A stretch of 64,000 bases of DNA. Origin: Phorcus lineatus. Lineage: Eukaryota; Mollusca; Gastropoda; Trochida; Trochidae. Positions 48,240 through 61,300 of this stretch are shown piece after piece. The stretch is from the NCBI GenBank assembly GCA_921293015.1, contig OV121089.1:48555220-48619219 (forward strand). The letters are read 5' to 3'. A model generated the notes under the pieces. The model saw only the letters and a list, made by a program, of their open reading frames with translations, did not search any database and was not told the DNA's origin. Position numbers and translations under genes: made by a program. The first letter of the stretch is position 1; every line of letters starts with the position of its first letter.

Positions 48240-48600
48240 GTGTGGCTTCCGGCCTTTATACAGGTAACATATTTGAGCAGGTTGGTTAGACGCAATGCAT
48301 GGTGGGTATATAGCTGTGGAGCTCTTATAACATTCACTTCATAATATGTCATTAAATTGATGAAACTAGTTTTTAAGTTATATGAGGTACAAATAAATGG
48401 TAAATATTTAAATCTAAGGTTCTTAAATACTGGACACATCATAACAAAATGAAGTTCATTTTCAACCATATTTAAATTACATACTTTACACATCCTCATT
48501 GTTCTGATAACATTACAGTATCGCCCAAGTTCAACTTGCAATCTGGCCATGCCAGTACGCAGTTTTGTCATATCGCGACGGTAAAGAGAGCAGTCACTAT
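48240..48600 (-). mobile_element. Non-LTR retrotransposon C-terminal (zf-RVT-like) fragment
   Basis: On the minus strand LTKLRTGMARLQVELGRY-type sequence (here MTKLRTGMARLQVELGRY) is followed by RMCKVCNLNMVENELHFVMM and CPVFKNLRFKYL. The pattern R-x-C-x2-C ... E-x2-HF-x3-CP is the zinc-binding tail found after the reverse transcriptase in several LINE families. No reverse transcriptase core is present, so it is a short 3' remnant. Confidence 0.7.
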
Positions 48601-48828
48601 TAGTTATAAGTATATTTCTGGTTGTAAATCTAATTAAAAAGATGAATTCCCATAACATTCATATCTACTACTGCATTGTAAGGTAGACTGCCATTCCTGA
48701 CTAACCCGTTGCTTGAATTTGCTAAAACAATTCAACACTGCCACCTTGAAACAGCCAGATGTAGCCAAAGCCAAAGCCTTTAGAGTAGTAATATAGTAAC
48801 CCACGTTTATCAATCCAGATTCACACAC

Positions 48829-48910
48829 ACCTGATGAAGAAGTAAGCATATACTCCAAAACGTCGTGAATTTCACAATAAAGAAGTTGTTCTCCAGAAAT
48901 TGTTGTCTTC
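48829..48910 (+). repeat. Penelope-like terminal fragment (hammerhead-type motif)
   Basis: CACCTGATGAAGAAGTAAGC, then CTCCAAAACGTCGTGAATTTC and ACAATAAAGAAGTTG. CTGATGAAG...AAACGTC followed by this downstream stretch is typical of the ends of Penelope-like elements. Here the GAAAC block reads AAAAC, so a functional ribozyme is unlikely. Confidence 0.45.
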
Positions 48911-50119
48911 TATTCCTGATGTGTATCAAAAACCTCCAGATAAGCTGCGCATTCGCGTATATTACGTGAAAAAAAAGATGAAATACCCAAAGATTATAAA
49001 TCACTGCGCAATCAAAAGTTAGGCTGGGCAAAAATAACATCGCGTATTTAAAAATTATCATGCATATCATATCACACAGAAATAATCACATAAATGAGGA
49101 GATTTGAACATCGCAAGTATTTCATATTTATGAATTCTGATCAAACATGTTTTAAACGTAAATATTCCGTTATGGTTGTAATGGCTATATAGGAGTTTGA
49201 AAACCAATTTGCTTTCGGGTTTCGGGGTTTCTTGATGTGCACCAGCATGAGGTATAGTTTATTTTTTCTATAACAAAATTAAATTTTCGCGTAACGAATG
49301 AGTTGCAAACAGATAAGAAACAAATTTTAACTGTCAATTACCATAGGTAAGTGTGTGCCTTTGTATATATAGTTCCAAGTAACGAAAGCTAAAAAAAGGT
49401 CGCAAAATACAACATATCCCGTAAAAAACAAACCTATTAACAAAAGAAAACACTTAATAAACTCAATTTGACCATTTATTTCGACGAATAAAATGTGGTA
49501 CAACTATAATTAATCAGCGAAAACGCTTATCCTTGGTAGGTATATTTACGGGCGACGTTGCGGGCACTAATCTTTCTTTGCAGTTATTTCCCGTTGTAAA
49601 AATAAGCCCGGTTATTTCGGATCCGAATATTCCACAAGTAACTTCCGGATCCAAAGTAAATAAGGTAACTTGTGGTTCATTATCTAAATTGAATCGCTGC
49701 TGATTTGAACATTTGTCTCTGTCATCTTTTGAAACACTTTGCCAAGGATCCAAGGACCAAATATTAACCTTTATGACATGATTGTGAGGGAATTACTCTG
49801 GTCTGTCAGCGAAATTAACCCTCTATCTGCAAACAGTGCAGTCCATTGAACCTAGCTGTAGCCTCACTCACCTGAGTACTGACATGAGTAATGTTATCTC
49901 TACTTGGGTGACGTCATCAGAACGGTGTAACGACGTAATTGGTACCGCCTTTCTTAGGTGCAAGATACCATATTGTCCCTATTCACAGATTTGAATTTCT
50001 ACGCAAATAATAAAACTCATTTTAATATTATATGATTGCCAGTGAAGTACTTGCATGGATCCATCAGTGAAAATAAACCCTGTTATAGTCACTAGTGAAA
50101 ATAACATTTGAGATGTTTT

Positions 50120-50390
50120 TTAAAGAACCACTCCGTGAGTCAAATATGCCAAACTTAATCAATGGTGTCATTTGATTGTGAAGTATCGGCTGTTACTAAA
50201 ATACACATTTTAAAGCTTATTGTTTTTTTACAGTGACAAGGTGAAGGTAGAATGTCGCAATTATGATCGAAAACCTGACAGTGGCGTGTGTCAAATAGTC
50301 AGTCGTAATTTTTGAGACTTATCTAAAACAGCCAGGAGGGCAGTTAGGAGTAGGTAGTGTTTGTTAGGTTATATAACTAGTATCCGTGTC
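50120..50390. mobile_element. TTAA-type MITE, copy 4 (3' truncated)
   Basis: Begins TTAAAGAACCACTCCGTGAG and follows the intact 33339-33814 copy as far as GGTTATATAACTAGTATCC, after which unrelated sequence begins; the right terminus is missing. Confidence 0.85.
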
Positions 50391-50739
50391 GGGTGTCCAT
50401 GACATACTATATGTCTATGACATGAGAGCTTAAATACAGTTAAGTATTTCCCGACCAGTGATACTGATCTTAAGGTACAGATGTAGTATATTATGGGCAG
50501 GATATTCAGTTTATTACCAAGCAGCGAAATCGAATGAAATAATCAACATCAACTTCCAAGCATTATAAGGCGGATTATCTTCCGTCGTCACATTAGGAAC
50601 GCAACATCATAGTCGAACTGTGACGTCAGAGCATTAAAATTGTTTATCAATTGACGTTACTAAAAGAAATATTTTGCCCAAATTTTGGGAAATTAGATTA
50701 ATCCATCATTGATTACAGCCCCTGGGAATTCTCTTAGGA

Positions 50740-50990
50740 TTTTCACATTTCAAGGTCAAAGTTTAAAGTCGCAAGTTCTAAAATCACTAAAAATTGTGTG
50801 ATGAAGTCTGTATATCCCTGCTAAGTTGTAAGTGCTATAAATTGAACTCATTGCTCCATTGCTTTGTTGGATGTATAGAAAAAATGCCTATTTTATGATG
50901 CCTGTGAAGAACGCGGAACAGGGGAAGGTGGAACGATAAGTTTTTGGGCTGCTCTACTTTTTTGTGGTGTCCTGCAAACACTCATCTAGT
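50740..50990 (+). repeat. Dispersed repeat, copy 2 of 2
   Basis: Shares GAACAGGGGAAGG and the CTCATCTAGTTT terminus, plus the intervening order of motifs, with 15290-15525. Confidence 0.6.
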
Positions 50991-52386
50991 TTCCATTAGA
51001 TTATATGATGAATATTACGATAATTTGCATCTTATTATATAACTATGTACCGACGGCTTTAACATAGCCATCAATGCATAGCATAGCATAATGATTCTAT
51101 ACAAAATTTGGAGATGTTAAAATTACACAGAGTATGTTTCATAAATTTTGCAAGTGACTTGAATAAGAGCAGAAATACCAAATGATCTGAGTTAAATTCA
51201 AATCGCCTTTCTCAAGTAACATCTTTCTCTCTACAATGCCAAAATGAGGATATTTTCTTTTCTTCGATTTTGAATGTAAAATGACCATAGAAATGTTAAG
51301 AAGTTGCAATTCTGCTTCCTATTAAGACGGTTATTAGTTTCATGACCTACTTATAAACACTACCAACCCGTTTTTGTCGTTGTTTCTGAGTTAAATAAGT
51401 TTCAAAATTATGTTTGAGTGATTTGCGCGCGTCACTGTTGAATTTCATAAACAACCCGACTACTTCTCGGTCAATTACCACCATTTACAAAGTCTGACTT
51501 ATTTTACCCCAACAAAATACTCTGTGCCCCTATAAGTATTACATTGAGAAAAAAAATCAACTTTTTGGGATTTTGCAAATTATTTAAACAAATTTTGAAA
51601 ACTTGTCATGAATATAACATGAGGATTCCACTTGATACATAGCGATACATCGTCAAATTAAGATTGAGAAATTCAAGAACTAAAATGGCAGAATATGGTT
51701 TTGTCATCAGTGACACTCATGCAAGCATAGTTTTTCTTGTACACAGTTTTGGAATCACCCTCATTAGCATATCACATAAGATTCAAATGGCTACAGATTA
51801 CGTGACACATCAAGCTATCAAACTTCATAATTATAAAGATGAACATTTTGTTGGTAAAGGTAATTGTTGTGCTTGGGAGATGAAAATATTACTAATTATC
51901 AAAGCAGTTGTGAAGATAATAAAACACTTATGTTTCTCATTGTGCAAAAAGCAAAGAAGCTCACAGTTGTCATGTTAAGTCATGTTCCGCTATATTGTAA
52001 ATGCACGAGATATGAAGGCACATATTTTTCTGCTTTTATCAAGAAATGATGGCATGCAGTTGAGAGCTCTCGTCCAATCAGAATTACTGCAATAAATGTA
52101 GCAACATAATTTTGTAGTTATTATGATGTATTTTAAGGGTTAACTTACCTTAAACCTTATGAAAGTATAACATCACTTTCTAATTCACATTATAAACGTA
52201 AACATACAAAATAATTAGTTATACATGTAACAAAATATATATAATGCATTTGAAGGTATATTATTATAAAAAAACTTAACCATTTTTTCGTCCATCACAG
52301 TTTTCTCCTTTGAGAGAGACAGATTGTCAGAGATACAAAAGAAGAGAGAGAGAGACACAGAGAGAGATAGAGGGAGACAACAAGCT
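50991..52386. other. Upstream region of FN3K
   Basis: No gene recognised; the 104-codon frame at 51664-51978 has no known motif. A GA-rich tract (52310-52380) lies directly before the FN3K start codon, and CATCACAG at 52293-52300 could be an acceptor for an upstream untranslated exon. Confidence 0.4.
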
Positions 52387-55300
52387 ATGGAGGAAATGTT
52401 AAGGAGAGAGCTGGACACACAAGTGCTGACACCTACGGGCAGGGGAGGGGGAGGGTGCATCAGTCGAGGAGCGGGGTACCAGACAGACCAAGGAGTAGTC
52501 TTTGTCAAGATGAACCCAGAGTCAGGGGTGAGTCCTCTTCAAATCCTTTCCAGAATGAACAGAAGTTGTCCAGTTGGTCCGTCATATTGTTGTGGGAAAA
52601 TGGAATGAGAAAGGCCCTGTATTTTACTGATTTTACAACTTTAAAACAATGTAAAATGTTTGTATGGATAGAACATCAAGTGATTTATCAAAAGACTTAA
52701 CAACAATGCCTTGTTGTGCCTTAAAAAAAGCTTTTTACACTTGTTGCGCCGATGAACGACTACACGACTCATTCATAATTTATTATATGAAGTATGTGCT
52801 TTCATTTATCTAGTTGTCAATTCTAAATCAAGAAAAATATTACCCTCAGTAACATGTTTTGACTGGTCTATGTTATGAACATGTACCAATCTATCATTGT
52901 ATTTAGGATTTGGTTGATTTGCAAACACTGTAACCTCTCTATATATGGATAAGAAATATAACTGTTTTCTCCTGCCGCCTTCCAAATGCCATTACAAAAG
53001 AGAATTGTGGTTTGCGACCATACGTTTCTGTAGTCTTGTGTCCCTCATGTTAGATGTGGACCTCTAGAGATGTAGGTTTTCAACTATGCTGTGTAGTTGG
53101 ATGAAGAAATGATAATGTCAGTTAAAAGGACGATATAATTGAAGGTTATGCTGCTATGTATAAAGAGATGCTAGATGGGCTATTATGTATAAAGAGATGC
53201 TAGATGGGCTACTATGTATAAGGAGATGCTAGATGGGCTACTATTAGCTAGATGGGCTACCATGTATTAGGAGATGCTAGATGGGCTACTATGTATAAAG
53301 AGATGCTAGGTGGGCTACTATGTATAAAGAGATGCTAGATGGGCTACTATGTATAAATAGATGCTAGATGGGCTACTATGTATAAAGAGATGCTAGATGG
53401 GCTACTATGTATAAGGAGATGCTAGATGGGTTTCTATGTATATGGATATGCTAGATGGGCTACTATGCATAAGGATATGCTAGATGGGCTACTATGTAAA
53501 TGGAGATGCTAGATGGGCTACTATGTATAAGGAGATGCTAGATGGGCTACCATGCAAAAGGAAATGCTAGATGGGCTATCATGTATAAAGAGATGCTAGA
53601 TGGGCTACCATGCAAAAGGAGATGCTAGATGGGCTACTATGTATAAAGAGATGCTAGATGGGCTACTATTAGCTAGATGGGCTACTATGTATAAGGAGAC
53701 GCTAGATGGGCTATCATGTGTAAAGAGATGCTAGATGGGCTACTATTAGCTAGATGGGCTACTATGTATAAGGTGATGTTAGATAGGCTACCATGTATAT
53801 GGATATGCCTGATGGGCTACTATTATCTAGATGGGCTACCATGTATATGGAGATGCTAGATGGGCTACTATGTATAAGGAGATGCTAGATTGGCTACCAT
53901 GTATATGGAGATGCTAGATGGGCTACCATGTATATGGAGATGCTAGATGGGCTACCATGTATATGGAGATGCTAGATGGGCTACTATGTATAAGCAGATG
54001 CTAGATTGGCTACCATGTATAAGGAGATGTTAGATGGGCTACCATGTATATGGAGATGCTAGATTGGCTACCATGTATAAGGAGATGTTAGATGGGCTAC
54101 CATGTATATGGAGATGTTAGATGGGCTACTATGTATAAGGAGATGCTAGATGGGCTACCATGTAAATGGAGATGTTAGATGGGCTACTATGTATATGGAG
54201 ATGCTAGATGGGCTTCTATGTACAAGGTGATGCTAGATGGGCTACTATGTACAAGGTGATGCTAGATGGGCTACCATGTAAATGGAGATGCTAGATGGGC
54301 TACCATGTATAAGGTGTATGCTAGATGGGCTAATGAAAATAAACATTATCAGAATATGTTGTCGTCATTGGATAGTGTGAAAAATAGGTAGTGCGGCTGA
54401 TACATTCTCACAGATGCTGATGACTGTCATCTGTGGTGAAGCAGTGAGTAGATGAAGGTTTCCACTATTTCAAGTGTGAAAACAACATGCATTGTGGACT
54501 GTTGATGGTCATGATTCTGATCTAGGCACGTGTGATGTTCGAGGGAGAGTTTGCCAGTCTACATGCTATACAGGATACAGGACAGGTCCGTGTCCCCAAA
54601 CCAATCAAAGTGAGTATTCAACAGATTTCCCATCTACTTGACTCTCAGTTATTCAGCCTTGAAACCCTTACAATATCAACAGTTGTAGGTGATGCATCAT
54701 AAGGGTTATCCAACTAATGAACCTTTCAGTACAACCCACGCTGAGAGTGTTACATATTTGTGTTAAAGAAAGACAATTTAAAGTTTGTCAGCATTGTTTT
54801 GTTCAGTTTTCAAGTCTTTAATCATGAATATTTGCAGTTATTATTATATTGACCTTTCACCTTCAACCTCTGACTGGTGACCTGTGACCCAGGTGCTCGA
54901 CAACCCGGAAGGGGGTGCAGTGTTGGTGATGGAGTATGTCGACATCTCTGGTCTTGGGGGACAGGGCGCCGCCAGGCTCGGGCAGCAGCTTGCAAAGTTA
55001 GTTTCTTTTTATTTATTACATAGGTCAGGATATGACAAGGGGTAGTGGAGGTTTTGACTTGTGTTAAAGGGGAAGGTAAATCCCTATACACAGAATGGGT
55101 GGAGTCAATTTTCCCAGTAAAGAGTGTCTTTTCAGTTGAGATATAGTTGGGTACACTCTTGTCTAGCCAATTATCAAAACAACTACTTGTAATTTAAGAA
55201 TGATTTTTTGCATCCATGTACACCAGTATTTGAAGAGCACAAAGCTGTAATTTCTGAAAAAATACATTTACTCTGTAAAGAGAATTTTAAAAATAATATT

Positions 55301-58300
55301 CAAATACACCTACCTAAGATTCAAATTTGCCTCTGTATGTGTCATATGATCAGATAAGTGAGTGTTGCCATGGCAGCAGTCTCTGAGTGGCTCAGAACTT
55401 TCCATTCATGATATCAATTTCACCCTAGTAGTCCTCTCTTTCCCATGTAAAACAACCCCCCCTCCCCACTCCAAGACAGCTGTGACCCCAGCCTGTCCAC
55501 TGCTGCCTGTGGGAATGGGCCTTTAGCACTAGAGTAGAGATTGTGCTGAACCTTATTTTGTATTGCCACCAATGATATGACAACACTAGGCACATAGATG
55601 TACTTTGTATTGGCTAACAATTATTAAAGGATCATAAGGCCTAACAGTGTAAAAAATCTGATGCATACATAGCTTGAGAATCCACAACAAACACCAAACA
55701 TATCAAGGGACTAATAAAGGCAAAATATTTAAAATGGAGAATCTTTTTAAAAATTATTTTTATAAAGAAATACAATATCATTCAAGTCATTCTAAGAAAA
55801 TATCATCTACCAGCACATTCATTCACTTATTTGATTTTTGCTGTGAAATCTCATTTTACTGTAGTATATGTGTAGATCTCTCATAGTAAAATTCCCATAA
55901 CCTTTGACCTCCCTGACTCCAGCGACCGTTAGAAGGCGTGGCACATTGGGTGATAAGATCTCCCCCAGTCTGCTAGTAGCCAATCACTGCTCTTGGAGCC
56001 TTAATTGCTTACCCATGGGTAAATCGGGCCTGTTTTACCTTCCCCTTTAAGTTAAAATCACCTCAACAATTATTCAATTGCATTATTCACTCTATAATGC
56101 CAAAATGTTAACATTTCTTGTTTTCATTGATAATAAGAAGACTTTATCATATCTTTGGAACAAATATTCTTTAATTTTATTTGGAATGATAGGAGAATTA
56201 AGATAAAAAGGAACACACTTAAAAGATTGAAGATTGAAGGAGGATTGGGTATGGTTGACATAAAAACATTTATTGAAGCTTTAAAATTATCCTTTCTTAA
56301 ACTTTACTATAAAAATCCATTGATAATAACCCTAGTAATATACTTACAATGTTATTATTAATTACAGAGCAAATATAAACAAATTATTTAATATCAAAAA
56401 CCCTTTTTGGACAGATGTTTTGGAAGCTTGGAAAAGTTTTTGTAGAAAGTTAAATATATTAATTTTAAGAACCCCAAACATATTATTAAACACTGGGTTA
56501 ATGAGAGTATTTTGACCATCAAAGACTTATCTGATGAACATGGATTCATGCTTTTTGATGAGGTAAAGGCAAAATACAAAATAAGAGGGACAAAACTTGA
56601 TTTTAACTATCTTCTTCACATTTTGCCTGATAAGTGGAAAGATACCTTTAAAGCAAAAGATAACTTTTTCGAAATACTTGATTTGGTTTGTCACATTCCA
56701 CAAAGATGTATTAATGAATCAAATCATTATCTCTGCCAAAAATATATCCATTTATGCAATATTAAAACTAATTCCCAAATTCATTAATTACAAAAAACAA
56801 TCAAAAGAAATTTTCATGGTAGCAAGATTTATTTCAAAAAGAAATAATGAAATAGAAAATTGTTATGATAAATGGCAGCCACTCATCCCAATATTCAACA
56901 ACTAATTTTCACCCATTTTGTATGAAAACACTCCGAATTTCTGTATTGATCTGAGTCTCATATGATTTGAATGAATATATGTTCAATCTGTAACCATGGG
57001 GAGCTGATAAAAACAACCAACATATCCTATTTTTTACAAAAGATGAGTTCACTGACCTGTGACCTGTGACCTGTGACGAGCAGAGAGTCTTTATGTCTTG
57101 CATGCAATTTTAGGCCATCAAGCCTACAAGGTATAGGATACCTGAATTTTCAGAAAGTTATCTTTTTATAGGAAGACACAATGTGAAGATTTAATCTTCA
57201 ACATTTTCATAGCCTGGACTATTTTGACCACTCCACTATAAAAGCTAAGTTTTTTCATGACTTTTCATTAAATCTTTCATCTATTTGAAATCATCCTCTC
57301 TCTATGTGCTACTTCTTGTCTTCATCTAAAATTCATACTTAAATGATGTGCTCCTTGTTTTAGTCTACACAAGAGGAATGCAGATATCCGTAAAGAAAAG
57401 AAGAAGGGTCAAAGTTCAGTACACAGAAATCAGGAGTCGGCATATATTGACAAGTTTGGGTTTGATACGGCGACATGTTGCGGATATATCCCCCAGTCAA
57501 ACACTTGGACAAGCAGCTGGGAGGTTAGAACTAGACAGATTTTTATTTCATGTAATTGACCTTGAGGCAATCACCTTCCCCTGTAAAGTTTAAGAAGCTC
57601 CGTTCTCCATCGCTGGCTATTCAAACCTTTCTGTCCCAAACCCAAACCACATCACACTGAACACAACCCAAACCACATCACATTGAACACAACACAACCC
57701 AAACCACATCACACTGAACACAACACAACCCAAACCACATCACACTGAACACAACACAACCCAAACCACATCACACTGAACACAACACAACCCAAACCAC
57801 ATCACACTGAACACAACACAACCCAAACCACATCACACTGAACACAACACAACCCAAACCACATCACACTGAACACAACACAACCCAAACCACATCACAC
57901 TGAACACAACACAACCCAAACCACATCACACTGAACACAACACAACCCAACATCTGTGGCCTCCGCTCTCACCTCACGATCTGTGCATCTTTATTTCTAT
58001 TAGTTTAGGATAAATCGGCTCTTTAATGTCTCCGTGTTTTATCGTCCGCCGCTTGTTGACAATAGAATTAAGATGTTTGCAAGTTCCGATAATACAAAGC
58101 ACCTGCCCTCTCATCACCCGAGGTCAGTCTGGTAGTTATTTCTATTGATCTCATTGATCAGGTGTCAAATAGTCGTTATCTACCTGACTCTTGTGACTTT
58201 ATGGCAGGTGTCAGGTGGTAGCGTTATTGATCCATGTTGTCTGTTATATTTGAAACTTTCACCCATTCCTACTGATATATATTTATGTATTTACTGTGAA

Positions 58301-61300
58301 AGGGAAGATACTTAGCTATTGATAATAAAACGAATTTGCCATACGGTTGCAACTCTTTTAGTTAGGACTGGATAAGTAATAAGTCTTTACAGGCCCTGTC
58401 ATTATTTTTGTAACAGAATAGATGTTGAAAAAGTAAAACTGTCGGATGAGTAAAGAATTTGGAATTTTACTCCACATGTTGTGAATGTATTTGGTTCCAA
58501 TAATAAACTCTGTGTCCCATTAAGTTTAAAATTCGTTCCAAATGAGGTGATCAGATTGTATTATAAGTCATGCAGTCACTGTGCCCCTCCTGATGTCATT
58601 GGCCACGTTCAGTGTGCTACTGAGGCACTTATACAGTATTAGTTAAACAGCAGTGCTAAAGTTTTGAAAGAAACTGCTTGAGGTAATATATTCCCCTACC
58701 TGCCATTCCAACTTGTCTGATTAGATGGTATGATTAGAATCGGCTGTGCTCCGAGGAAAATTTTGAAAAAGAATCACTCTAGCGAGGTTTGAACTTATTC
58801 TATATCATATCGATCTGTACAACAGTCAGAAAACAGCCTCGTAGCTCTTAGAATTAAGTAGGCATTCATTGACAAACACTCGCGATACACAAAATTTGAG
58901 CATTTAACAGGTAATGATGTGATAAAGTGATTTGAATGATGCCCTTATTAAGGGTATTTGGGTATTATAGAACCTATGCCCTGCCACATGTGCATACTTT
59001 TTATATGAAACATAATGGGAGTAACAAACAAACAATTTGATGCAAACTACTGTTAATCTGACAATGTACAGCCGAAACACAATTTGAAGGCATGAATGTG
59101 TAATGTTACTCCACCGTTTCTATGTCAATGAGTGATCAAAGTGATTGTTGACACCAAGTTATTTCACGTCGATGATGTGCCCCTTCCTTTCAGGCAAAGC
59201 TTAGCTTAAGGAAAAATAATTGTTGTTCTGGCCTGATGAATAATTCACAATGGTGTTATTATGAGTACCTGTGGTCGGGTCGGGTTGTGTCAGGTCGGGT
59301 CGGTTTAGGTCTTGTCGTGTCGGGTAATAGGTGTAATAATAATTTAGAATCGTCCAAATGACATAGTGTTATCCTTATATAAAATCAAAGACGCCTCTCA
59401 AAACTTCTTTTTATGGAACAGGAAATAAGGGCTGTGTAGCACCTGTGCGTTAAAGCCCGGGTAACCTCAGCTGTCACAAGTTAATCGACTTATTGTGGAC
59501 ATATTATCACGTTTTACCCTACTTTCTGTATTTTCAGCAGTTCTTCGCCAACAAGGTAGAGGAACAGATACAACTACTGGAGAACAAGGTCAGACGCTTG
59601 CTGCGATTTGATATCTTGTATTTAAGCAAAAAATATTTTGATACTTAACCTGAAGGCCAAATTTCTTCAATGAAAAACAAATATTTAAAAATCATTCTAG
59701 ATATTTTTGTCTTTGCCTCTTTTGCCTGCCTGAAAACTTTCAAGCAACTTTTCCTTTTAACCTAAGGCCAACGTTTCACTTTTTATGCCATTTTATATTT
59801 TGCCCCTTCCCAAATAAATAAAACGATTAATTAAGTTAATAATAAATTAAGCCTAATGAAATCTTATGATATAATAACACAGGAGGTAGCTTACTGTGAT
59901 CGCCTGTTTACATTCAAACAGACCCTTGACTCGCTCAGTGATCACATAACCCGCTATCATGTTGAAGGTATTAATGGTAAACATCAACGTAGATCACATG
60001 AGCTGCTACCATATGGTGTGTATCAATGGAGGTCACATGAGCTGCTACCATATGGTATGTGTCTATGCTGGTCACATGAGCTGCTACCATATGGTGTGTA
60101 TCAATGGTGATCACATGAGCTGCTACCATAAAGTGTGTATCAATGGTGGTCACATGAGCTGCTACCATTTTGTGTGTGTCAATGGTCGTGGCATGAACTG
60201 CTACCATATGGTGTGTATCTATGCTGGTCACATGAGCTGCTACCATATGGTGTGTATCTATGCTGGTCACATGAGCTGCTACCATATGGGGTGTATCAAT
60301 GGTGGTCACATGAGCTGCTACCATATGGGGTGTATCAATGGTGGTCACATGAGCTGCTACCATATGGGGTGGGGCTATGCTGGTCACATGAGCTGCTACC
60401 ATATGGGGTGGGGCTATGCTGGTCACATGAGCTGCTACCATATGGTATGTGTCTATGCTGGTCACATAAGCTGCTACCATATGGTGTGTATCAATGGTGG
60501 TCATATGAGCTGCTACCATATGGTGTGTATCAATGGTGATCACATGAGCTGCTACCATAAAGTGTGTATCAATGGTGGTCACATGAGCTGCTACCATTTT
60601 GTGTGTGTCAATGGTCGTGGCATGAACTGCTACCATATGGTGTGTATCTATGCTGGTCACATGAGCTGCTACCATATGGGGTGTATCAATGGTGGTCACA
60701 TGAGCTGCTACCATATGGGGTGGGGCTATGCTGGTCACATGAGCTGCTACCATATGGGGTGTATCAATGGTGGTCACATGAGCTGCTACCATATGGGGTG
60801 GGGCTATGCTGGTCACATGAGCTGCTACCATATGGGGTGGGGCTATGCTGGTCACATGAGCTGCTACCATATGGTGTGTTACAATGGTGGTCACATGAGC
60901 TGCTACCATATGGTGTGTATCAATGGTGGTCACATGAGCTGCTACCATATGGGGTGGGGCTATGCTGGTCACATGAGCTGCTACCATATGGGGTGTATCA
61001 ATGGTGGTCACATGAGCTGCTACCATATGGGGTGGGGCTATGCTGGTCACATGAGCTGCTACCATATGGTGTGTTACAATGGTGGTGACATGAGCTGCTA
61101 CCATATGGTGTGTATCAATGGTGGTCACATGAGCTGCTACCATATGGGGTGTGTCTATGCTGGTCACATGAGCTGCTACCATATGGGGTGTAACAATGGT
61201 GGTCACATGAGATGCTACCATATGATGTGTATTAATGGTCGTCACATGACCAGCAAATTGTCTTCCAGCACGGAGATAGATCGGCGCGAGATCTCTGGAT

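Noticed and set aside
49514-49753. 79-codon minus-strand frame with plausible amino-acid composition
   Set aside because: No in-frame ATG at its start, no recognisable domain and no flanking exons; left unannotated.
51664-51978. 104-codon plus-strand frame upstream of FN3K
   Set aside because: Low similarity to anything known, AT-rich composition equal to surroundings, no start context.
52324-52386. N-terminal extension of FN3K ([20 protein letters not shown])
   Set aside because: It is the translation of a GA-rich tract with no ATG; the family start matches the ATG at 52387.
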